A stretch of DNA of 64,000 bases from Strigomonas culicis. Taxonomy: Eukaryota; Euglenozoa; Kinetoplastea; Trypanosomatida; Trypanosomatidae. The notes below the pieces were generated by a model that saw only the letters and a list, made by a program, of their open reading frames with translations, searched no databases and was not told the origin of the DNA. The stretch covers positions 62,001 through 126,000 of the forward strand of contig AUXH01000001.1 of NCBI GenBank assembly GCA_000482145.1, written 5' to 3'. Below are positions 28,448-38,488 of this stretch, piece by piece (positions within the stretch are counted from its first letter, which is position 1; every line of letters starts with the position of its first letter). A program made the position numbers and the translations under genes.

Positions 28448-29449
28448 AGGAAATAAAAAAATGAATTGTCTTTCCCGAAAGTGTGCGTGCGTGAACGAGG
28501 GGGGGTGACGAGGTCATTGACGAACATACTGGTTGTTGGCGGTTGGTGTTGTTTTGCTGGTGTTGTTGTTCACTGCCATCTTCTTATTTACTTCATTTGT
28601 ATTTCCCTCTTTAATTTGCAAACTGTAAAAAAAAAAGAATTAAAAATAATGAAACGTTTAACTGATTAACTAATTGATCATCATAAAAAAAAAGAGTATT
28701 GAGACTAAACATTTTTTTTTTATTATATTGACGGCTCTTCCTTTGTCTTGTTCACGTAATAGTGATCTCTGCGATTCCGTTTATCATCTCATTTCTCTCT
28801 CCTATCTATCTATCTCTTAAAATTGTAATAGCATACACAAAAAAAAAAGTTTTTTTTGTGTTCTGTTTTAATTCTATTTCATTCTCAGTGTGTTTTGTCT
28901 CCTCGTTTTTCTTTTTTTTTTCAACCTCCGTTTCTGACATTCTGCCCTACTTATTTCCTCTCCTTTTTCGTTATAAAGGTTTCCCCAAATAACTGCAAGA
29001 TATTACTTAGTAAAAAGGAAAGCAATTCATTAAAAAAAAAACGTACACTTAACTTAGGAGAAAATTCCGTTCTTTCTTCCCCTTTTATATTATTATATTA
29101 TTATTATTACTTTAGCGTGCTTATTTCTTTTTTTTTTCTTGATAGGGTAGAAGTAAAGAGAGAAAAATAATTGCAAAGCTTTTCGTAAAAAAAAAAGGCT
29201 ATTACTTTTTTTTTTCTCTTGTCTGCTTTCTTAGACCTCATACATTTTTTTCCTTTCATTTTTTTCTTGAACTTTACTTGTTTTTTTTTTTTTTTTACTT
29301 TCTTTGTCTTTGTTAGTTGCCTGCTTCTCTACACAAAAAAAAAAAGACAGCAACAACAGAAGAACCCAGAAAAAGGCCTTTTTTTTTCTTAAAAAGCTAA
29401 GGAAAAAAAAAGAAGAAAGAAAAAAAGAAAATAGTATCAGCTTTATCCA
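28448..29449. other. 1-kb AT-rich spacer before the FYVE gene
   Basis: No gene I can support. The region is dense in T-runs, with several possible acceptor sites. The best is the T17-rich tract at 29280-29310 with AG at 29315-29316; another tract at 29379-29391 has AG at 29396. Short frames here (for example 28762-28992) consist of AT-rich low-complexity sequence and lack coding-type third positions. Confidence 0.55.
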
Positions 29450-32400
29450 ATGCTACATCCCTCCCTGTGGCAGGCGGATGGTTCCTCTAGTCAGTGTACC
29501 CTTTGTTTCATCACCTTCTCCATCCTGACGCGCCGCCATCACTGCCGTCAGTGCGGCAAACTCGTGTGCGGCAGCTGTGGCAACAAGAAGCTGTGGCTGC
29601 GGCCGGTGCAGCGGCGCCAGGTGGGGGCCGCCGAAGTGGCATCCGTGACGCATGCGACGCATCCAAGTGCGGAGGAAGTTGCCGCCGGATGGCGCGTCGA
29701 ACCGCTTCCGCTAGAGCTCGTCCACGGCATCGCGGACTGGAAGGACAACTCCAAAGGCATGTGCTTCGTCGCGGTGGACGGCGACGACCCCACGGCCTCC
29801 CACACCCCTCCGCTTCACCCGCGTGCTGCCACCACCCACCGTCGGCCGAGTAGCAGTGTCAGTGGCAGTGGCGGGAAGCACTGGTGGTTTCTCTGCCGTG
29901 TCTGCACGGACTGCTATCAGCGGGTGGAGGCACTGCGCCTGCAGCTCCCTGCGCGCCTGGCGCGGCCGGCGGCGGGACACACCGACCCGAGCCGCGCCGC
30001 GCTCTCCCCCGCGGAACAGCGCCACCAGCACGCCCTTGCGTCTGCGCTGCTGGCGCTCACGCTGCCGTACACGCGGCTGGAGGTGGAGATGCACAGCCGC
30101 CGATCCGCCGCGCGCGCCCACGCGACCGTGGCCGCCACCGGCGGCGCCGGAACGATGCCGACGAGCCCGCTGGGAGTGCCCTCCGCGATGGCGGTGGCGA
30201 GCAGCGCACCCGCGTTGCATGACGCACCGCACGCGCGCATGGGCACCATGACCACCACCATCACCACGAACAACTCGAGCAGCAGCAGCAGCAAGCCGCC
30301 GCCACCCCACGCGGCCAGCACGGCGAACAGCCACAACCCCTCCGGCGGCCTACATGTGAATGGGCTCAGCTTCGATACCGCCTTCAACACCTCGACGCCG
30401 AACTCCTCGCACTGCTCCTACTACCCATCCAGCGCGGCCACGACCACGGCGACCGCCGCCACCCACAGCGATGTCGGCCCCTCGCCGTCGTCGAGCGTCG
30501 ACCACGCCACCGAGCACGACGCGGCGGAGACGGCCCGACAGGCGCAGCTGGAGCTGGCGTCGCACAAGGAGCGCAAGGTGGGTATCTTCATCATCGACGA
30601 GCGCCGCGGGGGCGGCGCCATGCCGACCGACGCGGAGGACGACGCGCAGGCTCCACTTGCCGCGGAGGGAGAAGCGGAGGACGATGCCGGCCTCGCTCCA
30701 AACGTGCTGCAGCACCTCTACAACAGCCTGCAGACCTTTTGTGCGGCGCACCACCCTCCCAGCACCGCCTCGCCCACGCCCACCCACCGGACGGCCGCGC
30801 CCGTGCTGGACGGCGGCTCCCCGACTGCCCCCCTCAGCCGCAGCACCAGCATCTCCAACGAAACGTCCTTCGAGCGGTCGCGGCGCAGCGACCTCGCCTC
30901 CCCGCTGCTGCACGCATCACCGCCGTCGCTCGGGCCGCCCATGGTGCAGCCACCCCCGCGGCTGCAGCCCAAGTCGCCGAGCAGCAGCATGCTGGGCGCG
31001 TCCATGAATAGTAACACAAATAATGCTAACAAGACGACGAGCCACACGGTGAAGGACATGCTGCTGCGGTCCACCTCTTCGGTGAACATTGTCGATGAGA
31101 TCAACCGCATCTCCCGCGACACGTCGCTGACGTTCGGCGCGCTCTATGGCAGCGGCACCAACCATGACTATAGCGGCCTGCATCACACACATCCGCCAGC
31201 GACCACGGGCGTCCCTTCTACCAGTAGCACTGCCTTGGCGGCGGCCGCGGCCGCGGCGGGGCCGCCGCTGAATGTGTTTACGAACGCGCTGGCGCCCAAT
31301 CTGTATCCTGCGAGCTACCTCACGGGCTCTCGGCACCGCAGCCTCAGCCACAGCGGCACCACAACGACGCGCGCGGCGCAGAACCAGGCGTGGCAGAACC
31401 TGTGTCAGAAGTTTGACCTCGTGCTGCCGATCAACGCCTTCCACTTCAAGCGCGCGCGGCGGGACAAGAAGGAGCAACAGCACCGGCGCGCCCACGCCGT
31501 CGGCGGCAGCAGCAGCAACAGCAGCGCCAGCAACAGCGGCAGCAGCAGCACCGGCGCGCCGCCGCCACGCGACCGGATGGAGGTGGACGGGGGGGGCAAC
31601 ACGGGCGATGGCGCGCGGAGCGAGGGGGGCCCGCTCAGCGCCAGCCTGCTCCTGAGCCGCCAGACCACACAGCCCTTCCTGCCACTGGAGGGACGCCGCG
31701 GCGCGACGCTCGACATCAAGGTGGAGCTCAACGGCTACGCGACGAGCCTCCCGCACCTGTGCCCGGAGTACTTCGCGGCCTGGTGCCACGCGGATCGCGC
31801 GGCGTCCGTGGAGCGCCCCGTCACGCCCAACGCGGCTTTCATCCATAGCACCCCTGCGCCGTTCATCAACACCAGCACGCTTCCCAACGCGACCTATCAC
31901 TCAACAACTAGTACGAATGTAAATGCGACCATGACGACTACTACGACTAATAATAATAATAATAATAATAATAATAGCTTTAGCTTTGGTAGTGTGAGCG
32001 GCATCGGCCCTGCCGCCGCGACGCTGCCGTACGACACCGCCGGCACCTTCCGCCACAGCCCCCGCAGCGCACAGGCCTTCAACAGCCGCCACGCGCCGCC
32101 GCAGGCCGCGACGCCACTCACCGCGTCCATCCGTTCCGCTTATCATGGCACGTGGCTATCGCACAAGCAGCTGTACGACGCTACGGCCGCAACGCCAGCC
32201 TCGCCGTTCTATCCACCTCCGGCAAGCACCGGCCACGCCAATACGAAGAAGAAACATGTGCATGACACCGTCAAGGAGGCGGTCTACGAAGGCCTCGGCC
32301 TCTTCTACGAAAATACCATACGGCGCGCGAGCATCGCGGCAGAGGGTTATATCTTTATCGTCATACGCACCCCGCGCTCGCCGGCGCGGCAGGCCTCAGT

Positions 32401-33133
32401 GGATCCGTGCGCTGTCGCCGCGACGCAGCCGACGCCCGGTGTCGGTGGAGCGCCGACTGGAAACGCGGCGACCGCCCTTCTTCGCACGGCGCCGCTGGCC
32501 GCGCCGCTGACGGCGCGCACCTTCGCTGCGCTGATGCACATGAACAGCGGCAGCAGCAACCCACTCCTGACAAACACGGTGAATCGCCCCGGCAGCCCGG
32601 CGGCGGCCGAAACGAGCACGGCCTCCAGCATCGCGTCGCCCATCTTCCAGCCACCCGCGGCGGCGGAGCTCAGCGGGCTGTACCGGTCCCCTCTCTTTCC
32701 CTTGACGCAGCCCTTCGCTGCACCGCCAGCCGCAGCGGTAGTCCCACAGGCATGGGATGGCGAGCGGCGCCGCGCGGCGCCGGACCACGCGGACACCTAC
32801 TTCTTCAACGAGCGGCACGTGCGACGCATCCTACAGCGCATCAGCCGTTGCGGCGGCAGCGAACGGCCACCGATCGGGATCGTGGAGCTGACCAGCGACG
32901 GCGGCCGCGCCGCCGCGGAGGCGCTCGACGCCACGCCGCCCCCCGCGGCAAGCGACTCCATACTACAGGGCAGCGAGGACGGCACTCTGCGGCATCTGTG
33001 TCACAAGTTTGGTCTGTACTACCACCATGCCCGTCGCACGAGCGCGACGGCAGACCCCGGTGAGTATGCCCTCGTGCGGCCCATGCTGGAGAAGATACTG
33101 TCCGCTATCATAAAAAGTGAAATAAAAGGGTAG
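29450..33133 (+). CDS. FYVE zinc finger protein (1227 aa) with an insert splitting the finger
   Basis: The N-terminus is a FYVE domain: WQAD at 7-10 (WxxD motif), C16/C19, RRHHCR at 28-33 with C32/C35, C40/C43, and finally RVCTDCY with C152/C155. These are the eight zinc ligands and the basic lipid-binding motif for phosphatidylinositol 3-phosphate on endosomes. The last pair normally lies about 20 residues after the sixth ligand; here the gap is 108, so about 90 residues are inserted. Residues 200-1000 are Ser/Thr/Asn/Pro-rich and disordered, with an Asn run from an AAT microsatellite. More ordered blocks occur near 655-680, 755-775, 900-965 and 1110-1215 (RHVRRILQRISRCG, LVRPMLEKILSAIIKSE). 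I do not recognise the C-terminal part. It probably acts at endosomes. Confidence 0.8.
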   Translation: MLHPSLWQADGSSSQCTLCFITFSILTRRHHCRQCGKLVCGSCGNKKLWLRPVQRRQVGAAEVASVTHATHPSAEEVAAGWRVEPLPLELVHGIADWKDNSKGMCFVAVDGDDPTASHTPPLHPRAATTHRRPSSSVSGSGGKHWWFLCRVCTDCYQRVEALRLQLPARLARPAAGHTDPSRAALSPAEQRHQHALASALLALTLPYTRLEVEMHSRRSAARAHATVAATGGAGTMPTSPLGVPSAMAVASSAPALHDAPHARMGTMTTTITTNNSSSSSSKPPPPHAASTANSHNPSGGLHVNGLSFDTAFNTSTPNSSHCSYYPSSAATTTATAATHSDVGPSPSSSVDHATEHDAAETARQAQLELASHKERKVGIFIIDERRGGGAMPTDAEDDAQAPLAAEGEAEDDAGLAPNVLQHLYNSLQTFCAAHHPPSTASPTPTHRTAAPVLDGGSPTAPLSRSTSISNETSFERSRRSDLASPLLHASPPSLGPPMVQPPPRLQPKSPSSSMLGASMNSNTNNANKTTSHTVKDMLLRSTSSVNIVDEINRISRDTSLTFGALYGSGTNHDYSGLHHTHPPATTGVPSTSSTALAAAAAAAGPPLNVFTNALAPNLYPASYLTGSRHRSLSHSGTTTTRAAQNQAWQNLCQKFDLVLPINAFHFKRARRDKKEQQHRRAHAVGGSSSNSSASNSGSSSTGAPPPRDRMEVDGGGNTGDGARSEGGPLSASLLLSRQTTQPFLPLEGRRGATLDIKVELNGYATSLPHLCPEYFAAWCHADRAASVERPVTPNAAFIHSTPAPFINTSTLPNATYHSTTSTNVNATMTTTTTNNNNNNNNNSFSFGSVSGIGPAAATLPYDTAGTFRHSPRSAQAFNSRHAPPQAATPLTASIRSAYHGTWLSHKQLYDATAATPASPFYPPPASTGHANTKKKHVHDTVKEAVYEGLGLFYENTIRRASIAAEGYIFIVIRTPRSPARQASVDPCAVAATQPTPGVGGAPTGNAATALLRTAPLAAPLTARTFAALMHMNSGSSNPLLTNTVNRPGSPAAAETSTASSIASPIFQPPAAAELSGLYRSPLFPLTQPFAAPPAAAVVPQAWDGERRRAAPDHADTYFFNERHVRRILQRISRCGGSERPPIGIVELTSDGGRAAAEALDATPPPAASDSILQGSEDGTLRHLCHKFGLYYHHARRTSATADPGEYALVRPMLEKILSAIIKSEIKG
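31949..31975 (+). repeat. (AAT)9 trinucleotide run inside the FYVE gene
   Basis: Nine AAT codons give nine consecutive Asn residues, in a region that is otherwise GC-rich and Asn/Thr-rich. The pure codon repeat is expected to vary in length without shifting the frame. Confidence 0.95.
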
Positions 33134-33542
33134 CTCTTTTTGTAAAGGAACAAAAAAAAAAGCTAAAAGTGCACATAGGCAACAGGGCAAAAAAGGGAAG
33201 AAATCAATGAGCATCTATCCCGCTTCCTCTTCTTCGTGTATGATTATTTCTTTTTTATTTTCAGTTGGTTCTTTCTTTTTTTTTCATTGTGCCATCCTCT
33301 TTTTCATTTTCGATTGTTTTTTTTTCTTATTTAGTATTATTGCTGGAAGTATGTCATATATATTTTTTAGTAATGTTGCTTAGTAGTAGTATTGTTTGTG
33401 TTTCCTTCTTTCTTTGCTGTACTTTTGTTTTGAGATCAAGTTGCATGTTTTTTTTTCTTCAATTATATACCGTCATCACTATTGTGAAAGTACATCCGCG
33501 CATATCTGAAATGTAATACCCTTCATTTGCTTCATAAGCAAC

Positions 33543-33567
33543 TATATATATATATATATATATATTG
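33543..33567. repeat. (TA)12 microsatellite
   Basis: Alternating T and A over 25 bases, in the long spacer downstream of the FYVE gene. Confidence 0.95.
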
Positions 33568-35316
33568 TCTTCACGGTACACATTTGTCTGTTTGTTATTG
33601 CTGTAGTTTTCCTGTTATTTTTTTCTTTCAGGAAAAGAGAAAAAAAAAGAAAACAATAATAAAAATAATTAGATAGTGTATTCATCAAATTTTGACCGAA
33701 GGGATAATTGCACAAATGTTTTTTTTTTCAGATATTGTATATTATATATATATTTATTATTATTACTGTTTTAAATGAATCGATTCTTTCGCTTTTTTTT
33801 CCTCTTTCTCCTTTTGTATTTTTACTGTGTGTTTTCTTTGTATTTTATCTACCATAATTGATCTGTACATTTCGTACATACGATGTTGAAAGGGAATAAA
33901 AGAGTAGGAAGATATATTTTTTAAAAAAATGGAGGCATACGTACTCTCGCTTTTTTCTTCTTCACCATTGCGGTTTGTTTCCTTTCGTCATTCCTTAACC
34001 ACTGAAAGCTGGAATGTCAGGGGATCTTCGAGTAATAAATTCTCTCTTTTTTTTCTTTTTTGAACGTACATACGTATATTTCGGATAGAGACAACATTGG
34101 TCATGGCACATTTATTCTTTTTTTTATATAGTTGATGGTTCCCTTCCTCCCCCTCCACCAAAGGTTTTTTGTCTTCTTCTTTCTGTTCCTGTACAGTCTT
34201 TTATTATCAGTCAGACTTTTTTCTGTTTTTTTTTTAATCAAATGAAGAAAGAGGAAAACATTTCTCTTTTTTTATTTCTTCACACATGAAAAGGGAAAAA
34301 AGACGCTAAACAGGAAAGAAAGAATGATGGATATATAGACAGAACTCTATAGCGTAAGAGTTTTGCTTCTATGTTGTTGTTTTTTCGTCACATATAAACA
34401 AATGATTTATATTTAGCATGCGTAGGACTTATAGTATCACACTCTTACTATAATAATGAATAAACTAAAAAAAAAACTTATATCTATAGATACATATATA
34501 GTACATGTAGCAGCTTACGCATAATATATTAAAAATATACATATAGCATTTCATCATTTGCTTAATTGTTGACTGTTTTTTCGTTTTTTGTTTTTTGTTT
34601 TGGTTTGGTTTTTTTTTTTCTTAGCTTATATGTATATATATTTACCACTTGCTTAATGATTAATACTGTTGTTGTTACTATTTTTATTATTGTATTTTTC
34701 AACTGCTAGTAATAGTAGAGAGTATTCAAAAATTTTGTAGAATGACTATAACTCAAACGATTTCTAACTTTACAGTTTTGATTTCTTTTTTTTTTCGTAT
34801 TTTACTTTTTCGTTTATTACTCTCTCTTTTTTTTTTTTTAGAAGGTGTTCCGAATGGACCATCACATTGTATACGTACATGCATTACGTATGGTTGTTGT
34901 TGTTGTTCCTCATCATAAAAACATCTATACATATGCATCTTTTTCTCAGTACTGTTAATGGATAGTTATACCGCATCGGCTTCTTTTCTTTTTTTGTTTG
35001 TTTGTTTTTTGGCACATGCTTTATTTCGATTTTGGATGTTTTCAGTTGTTGTTGTTGTTGTTTTTGATCATTTTTTTTCTCCCTTTTGTTCATTATTTAT
35101 ACATGTGTATTTACTGATGAATTCGTTCTTCCCTATACTTGTTTAGTCATTCAAAAAGATATTTAAAAAAAACGCCAATTCTGTTTAACAATAAGTGCTT
35201 TCCTACGCTGATTCGCTTATAAAATGTTCTCCTTCACTTGTTTACATTCTTTGTGTTTATATACATGTATATGTGTGTAGGTGCATGTGTGGTGCCACTT
35301 CGGCTGTACAAATACT

Positions 35317-35351
35317 ATGTCCTCCCTCTCTCTCTTTCCTTCCCTTTTTAG
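35317..35351 (+). promoter_or_regulatory. Trans-splice acceptor that fixes the start of the second J-protein
   Basis: A 30-base C/T tract (CTCTCTCTTTCCTTCCCTTT) ends with TTTAG, AG at 35350-35351. An open frame extends in phase up to 35195 but would cross this tract. The first ATG after the AG is 35381, and the protein from there begins with a plausible presequence. Confidence 0.8.
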
Positions 35352-35380
35352 ATTTTTTTTTTAAGAGAAAACAAAACAAA

Positions 35381-38185
35381 ATGATTTTCCCACCACAGCG
35401 CTGCCTGACCGTCGCGTGCACCTGGCGCACCCTCCGCGGCGGCGCCACGCACCTCCCCCTCGCCGCGCGCGCGGCGGCCGGCTCCGCGCCGGCGCTCTCG
35501 CGGCGGTGCTTCAGCGCCACCCGCGCCCGCCTCGCAGCGATCGGCAGCCCGGCGGCCGCGCTCGACTTCACGGACATGCAGACGGGGGCGGCGGGCGCCG
35601 ACCGCGCGGCCGGCGGCGACGAGGCGGAAGAGCGCGAGGAGGAGAAACTGCTCGACGAGGAGGAATTCAAGACGGAGGAGGGGGACGGGTCGCCCGCACC
35701 GGGCGGCGGCGGCAGCAGCCCCAACGTGCTGCACGCGTATCAGAACGACCACTACTACTACCTGCCCTTCGCCTTCAAGCTGGTGCTGCACGCCGACCAC
35801 CTCGACCGCGAGCTCGCGCGGCTGCGCCACGGGCTCTGTCACGAGGCGCAGCTGCTCCTGGGCCCGACCGGTAGCGGCACCGTGCGGACGGATGACGCAC
35901 TGCGCGCCATCTTCGACCGGCGCCGCCGCGCGCTGCTCGCGGACGGCGCGGCCGCGACGCGCGCGCTGACGCAGCCGCCGACCGCGGCGGAGCTGGCGCC
36001 CTACGCCCACTGGCGCGGCTCGTCCCTCCGCCCTGTGCAGGCACTTCTCCGCCGCGCCGCCCGGCCGGCCGATGGCGGCGGCGCGCTCACGACGCTGACG
36101 GCCGGCGTCGACCACATACGTCTCATGAAATCTCTGCACGCGGTCGGCCACTACCAGCGGCTCAACTTACGGCCCCGCAAGCAGCTCCTCTCCGCCGTCA
36201 TTGTCGTCGCGTGGAACGCGGTCATCGGCGTCGGCAACGCGGCGGCCGCGCTTGTCTGTATGACGGTGCGCGGCGCCAAGGGGCTGAGCGCGCGCGACCG
36301 CGCGGCGACCGGGAGCGCTCCCGCGCCTGGGGCCAGTCAGATCGTTTCCACCGCGCGCGGCGTGTGGGAGGGCGCGGCCGCGGCGGCCGCATTTCTGGCG
36401 CTCGGCTGCGTCCTGTCACCGCTGCTGCATCTGACGGTCGGCGGCTGGAACTCCGTGCTGTGCCTCGTGAACCTCGTCACGTCACACGTCGTCTTTGACG
36501 CGCGCAGCGGCCGCTGGGAGCGCAACTCCACATTCAACATCGCACACTACCGGCGCGAGTGGCAGCTCGAGAAGCGCGTGCTGCGCGCGGTCGGGCGCCA
36601 GGAGTTCAAGCGCGGGAAGCTCAAGACGGAGAAGAAGTGGAACGAGCGCTTCACATCGATGGGGTTCAACCTAGACGCCATGAAGGAGAAGCTGCTGAAT
36701 AGTAGTAGCAACAACAACACAAGCGCGGGTGCGGATGGCCGGCCGAGGGAAAAGAGCCCGTACGAGGTGCTCGGCGTCGCGCGTAACGCAACCGTGAAGG
36801 AGATCAAGCGCAAATACAAGACGCTCGCGATGGTCTATCACCCGGACGTCTCAGAGCACCAACAGCACCAACAGCAGCGGCAGCACACGTTTGAAGATAT
36901 TTCGACCGCCTATCAGATCCTGTCGAACCCCGAGAAGCGCAAGGCGTATGATGTGGGTGGCCAGAAGGGCCTCGACGCGCACGAACAGCAGTACGGCGGT
37001 CTCCACATGACGCGCACGCCGGAGGAAATTGTGCAGCACCTCTTCGGCGGCCGCGCCTTCCGCCAGCGCATCTTTGGCGAGGTGCTGCGCAGCCACTGGT
37101 CGCTCAAGTTCGAGGCCCAGGTGTCTGTCAGCATCCACGACTTTGAGATTTTGCAGAGCATCCGTACGAAGCAGGTCGCGCTGGAGCTGGTGAAGATGGT
37201 GGACGTTCATGCGCGGCGGCCGTACACCCCCTACGTGCCGCGCAGCGCGGCGCCCGGCCCCGCGGCGGCCGCCACCGCGGCGCCACAGCGACGCGTCGTG
37301 CACCATGTTCAGATGGGCGGGCTGCCGGACCCCATCACCGGCCGCCGCCGCGCGCCGCGGTCACCGACGGGCGGCGGCCGCGCGGGTGCGGTGGATCGCG
37401 AGATGCAGGCGCAGATCCAGCAGGAGCTCGGCGGCCGCGCGGCGGCGGGGAAGGGCGCGCAGGCGGCGGCTACCCCCGCCACCCCCTCCCCCTTCGAGCT
37501 GCACCCCGGCTCGAACATGTACAACAGCTTCTCTCACGATTTCGAAAACCGCGTCGACCGCCTCGTGGATCACTTAGCCAAGTCGTGTTTCGGGCCCGAG
37601 CTGCTGTACGAGGTCGGCGAGGCCTACATTGTGCATGCACAGCGCTACTTGCACCTCCGGCCCTTCTACGCGTCCAAGTGGCAGGTTTGGCGCAAGGTGT
37701 GCACCGGGCTGGACAAGATGTGGCGCGCGGCAACACTACAGCTGCTGCGGGACGACACGGCGGGCAAGCGCGCGGCGGCGCCGCAGCCGGCCGCCGCCGC
37801 GGCGGGTGGGGGTGGGAAAGAAACCGCGCCACGGCAGGGGGCCGCCGCGCGTGACGTGGAGGCACAGAAGCAGCGGATGGAGAACGCCCGTCGCATCATT
37901 GTGGAGTACGTCGGCATGGAGTTCGACAGCGTCGTCGCGGACTTCAACGTCATACTCAAGAACGCGACGCAGATTGTGCTGAAAGACACCACCGTCTCGG
38001 AGGAGGTGCGGCGGCGCCGCTGCTACGCGCTGTGGTACATTGGGACGGTGATGCAGCAGAAGGGAAGGCCGTGGAACGAGGTGCACAGCCCGGAGAACAA
38101 GAAGCAGAGCGACATTGAGTTGATCACATATGTACAGCAGGCCGCTACCGCGCCGGCGACCACGGCGCCACCCCCGGCGTTCTGA
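35381..38185 (+). CDS. Second mitochondrial-type J-protein with membrane segments and DnaJ-X-like C-terminus
   Basis: The 934-residue protein starts with a presequence-like stretch rich in Arg and Ala with no acidic residue until about 60, then an acidic linker (80-105). Hydrophobic segments lie at about 268-290 and 330-370. The J domain (about 458-525) has HPD at 487-489, and its end KRKAYDVGGQKGLDAHE closely resembles the paralogue at 9155 (KRKKYDIGGQKGVDDLG). Its loop after HPD is Gln/His-rich (HQQHQQQRQH). A DnaJ-X-like region follows (IVQHLFGGRAFRQRIFGEVL) and carries two Ala/Gly/Arg low-complexity inserts (about 620-700 and 790-825). The function is expected to be Hsp70 recruitment at a mitochondrial membrane. 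The start is argued under the acceptor at 35350-35351. Confidence 0.85.
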   Translation: MIFPPQRCLTVACTWRTLRGGATHLPLAARAAAGSAPALSRRCFSATRARLAAIGSPAAALDFTDMQTGAAGADRAAGGDEAEEREEEKLLDEEEFKTEEGDGSPAPGGGGSSPNVLHAYQNDHYYYLPFAFKLVLHADHLDRELARLRHGLCHEAQLLLGPTGSGTVRTDDALRAIFDRRRRALLADGAAATRALTQPPTAAELAPYAHWRGSSLRPVQALLRRAARPADGGGALTTLTAGVDHIRLMKSLHAVGHYQRLNLRPRKQLLSAVIVVAWNAVIGVGNAAAALVCMTVRGAKGLSARDRAATGSAPAPGASQIVSTARGVWEGAAAAAAFLALGCVLSPLLHLTVGGWNSVLCLVNLVTSHVVFDARSGRWERNSTFNIAHYRREWQLEKRVLRAVGRQEFKRGKLKTEKKWNERFTSMGFNLDAMKEKLLNSSSNNNTSAGADGRPREKSPYEVLGVARNATVKEIKRKYKTLAMVYHPDVSEHQQHQQQRQHTFEDISTAYQILSNPEKRKAYDVGGQKGLDAHEQQYGGLHMTRTPEEIVQHLFGGRAFRQRIFGEVLRSHWSLKFEAQVSVSIHDFEILQSIRTKQVALELVKMVDVHARRPYTPYVPRSAAPGPAAAATAAPQRRVVHHVQMGGLPDPITGRRRAPRSPTGGGRAGAVDREMQAQIQQELGGRAAAGKGAQAAATPATPSPFELHPGSNMYNSFSHDFENRVDRLVDHLAKSCFGPELLYEVGEAYIVHAQRYLHLRPFYASKWQVWRKVCTGLDKMWRAATLQLLRDDTAGKRAAAPQPAAAAAGGGGKETAPRQGAAARDVEAQKQRMENARRIIVEYVGMEFDSVVADFNVILKNATQIVLKDTTVSEEVRRRRCYALWYIGTVMQQKGRPWNEVHSPENKKQSDIELITYVQQAATAPATTAPPPAF

Positions 38186-38488
38186 TCGCCGTGCGTCGTG
38201 TATCGATGTACAAAAAAAAAAAAGAGAAGTGAGAAGAAGCATCTATTTACAGTTAACTATATTCTTTTTATTATTATTATTCGTTATGCACTTAATAAAA
38301 AGCACACAAACGAATAACGGTGATGTTTGGTTTTTGGAAGTAGAATTGTGGTTGCGAAACTCAAATAAAAGGAAAACAGGTGAACTGTGTTCCCTTATCT
38401 CTTCATTATGACGCCTCGATTTCCTCTCACTCTTTCTTCACACGTATCCTCAAGAAACATAACAAAAAAAAAAACAGTTTATGTAGGT
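38186..38488. other. Spacer and leader of the PROPPIN-like gene
   Basis: No gene. A tract TTCCTCTCACTCTTTCTTCA (38421-38440) is followed by CTCAAG with AG at 38453-38454. ATGs before that AG (such as 38408) would be lost on splicing. The remaining leader of about 34 nt contains the start-stop element at 38481. Confidence 0.65.
38481..38486 (+). promoter_or_regulatory. Minimal upstream ORF: ATG-TAG start-stop element
   Basis: Within the inferred leader, ATG is directly followed by TAG, and two bases later comes the main ATG at 38489. In other eukaryotes such start-stop elements can stall or recycle ribosomes and lower translation. Whether this works in kinetoplastids is unknown. Confidence 0.6.

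Larger units (their letters stand above)
33134..35380. other. 2.25-kb AT-rich gene-free spacer between co-directional genes
   Basis: This is by far the longest gap in the window. It consists of T- and A-runs with a (TA)n run at 33543-33567. I found no long open frame with coding-type third positions, no tRNA-like T-loop sequence, and no transposon remnant that I can recognise. Both flanking genes are on the + strand, so it is not a strand-switch region. The last 65 bases hold the acceptor for the second J-protein. It could be long UTRs, an unrecognised RNA gene, or an AT-rich replication or chromatin element. Confidence 0.5.

Noticed and set aside
28466..29170. Short frames between NOL10 and the FYVE gene
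   Set aside because: They need non-ATG starts or consist of AT-rich Phe/Ser/Leu low complexity, and show no conserved motif.
34958..35146. Small hydrophobic frame of 62 codons in the long spacer
   Set aside because: It is composed of poly-Val and Phe from GTT and T runs, lacks coding-type third positions and has no nearby acceptor pattern distinct from background.
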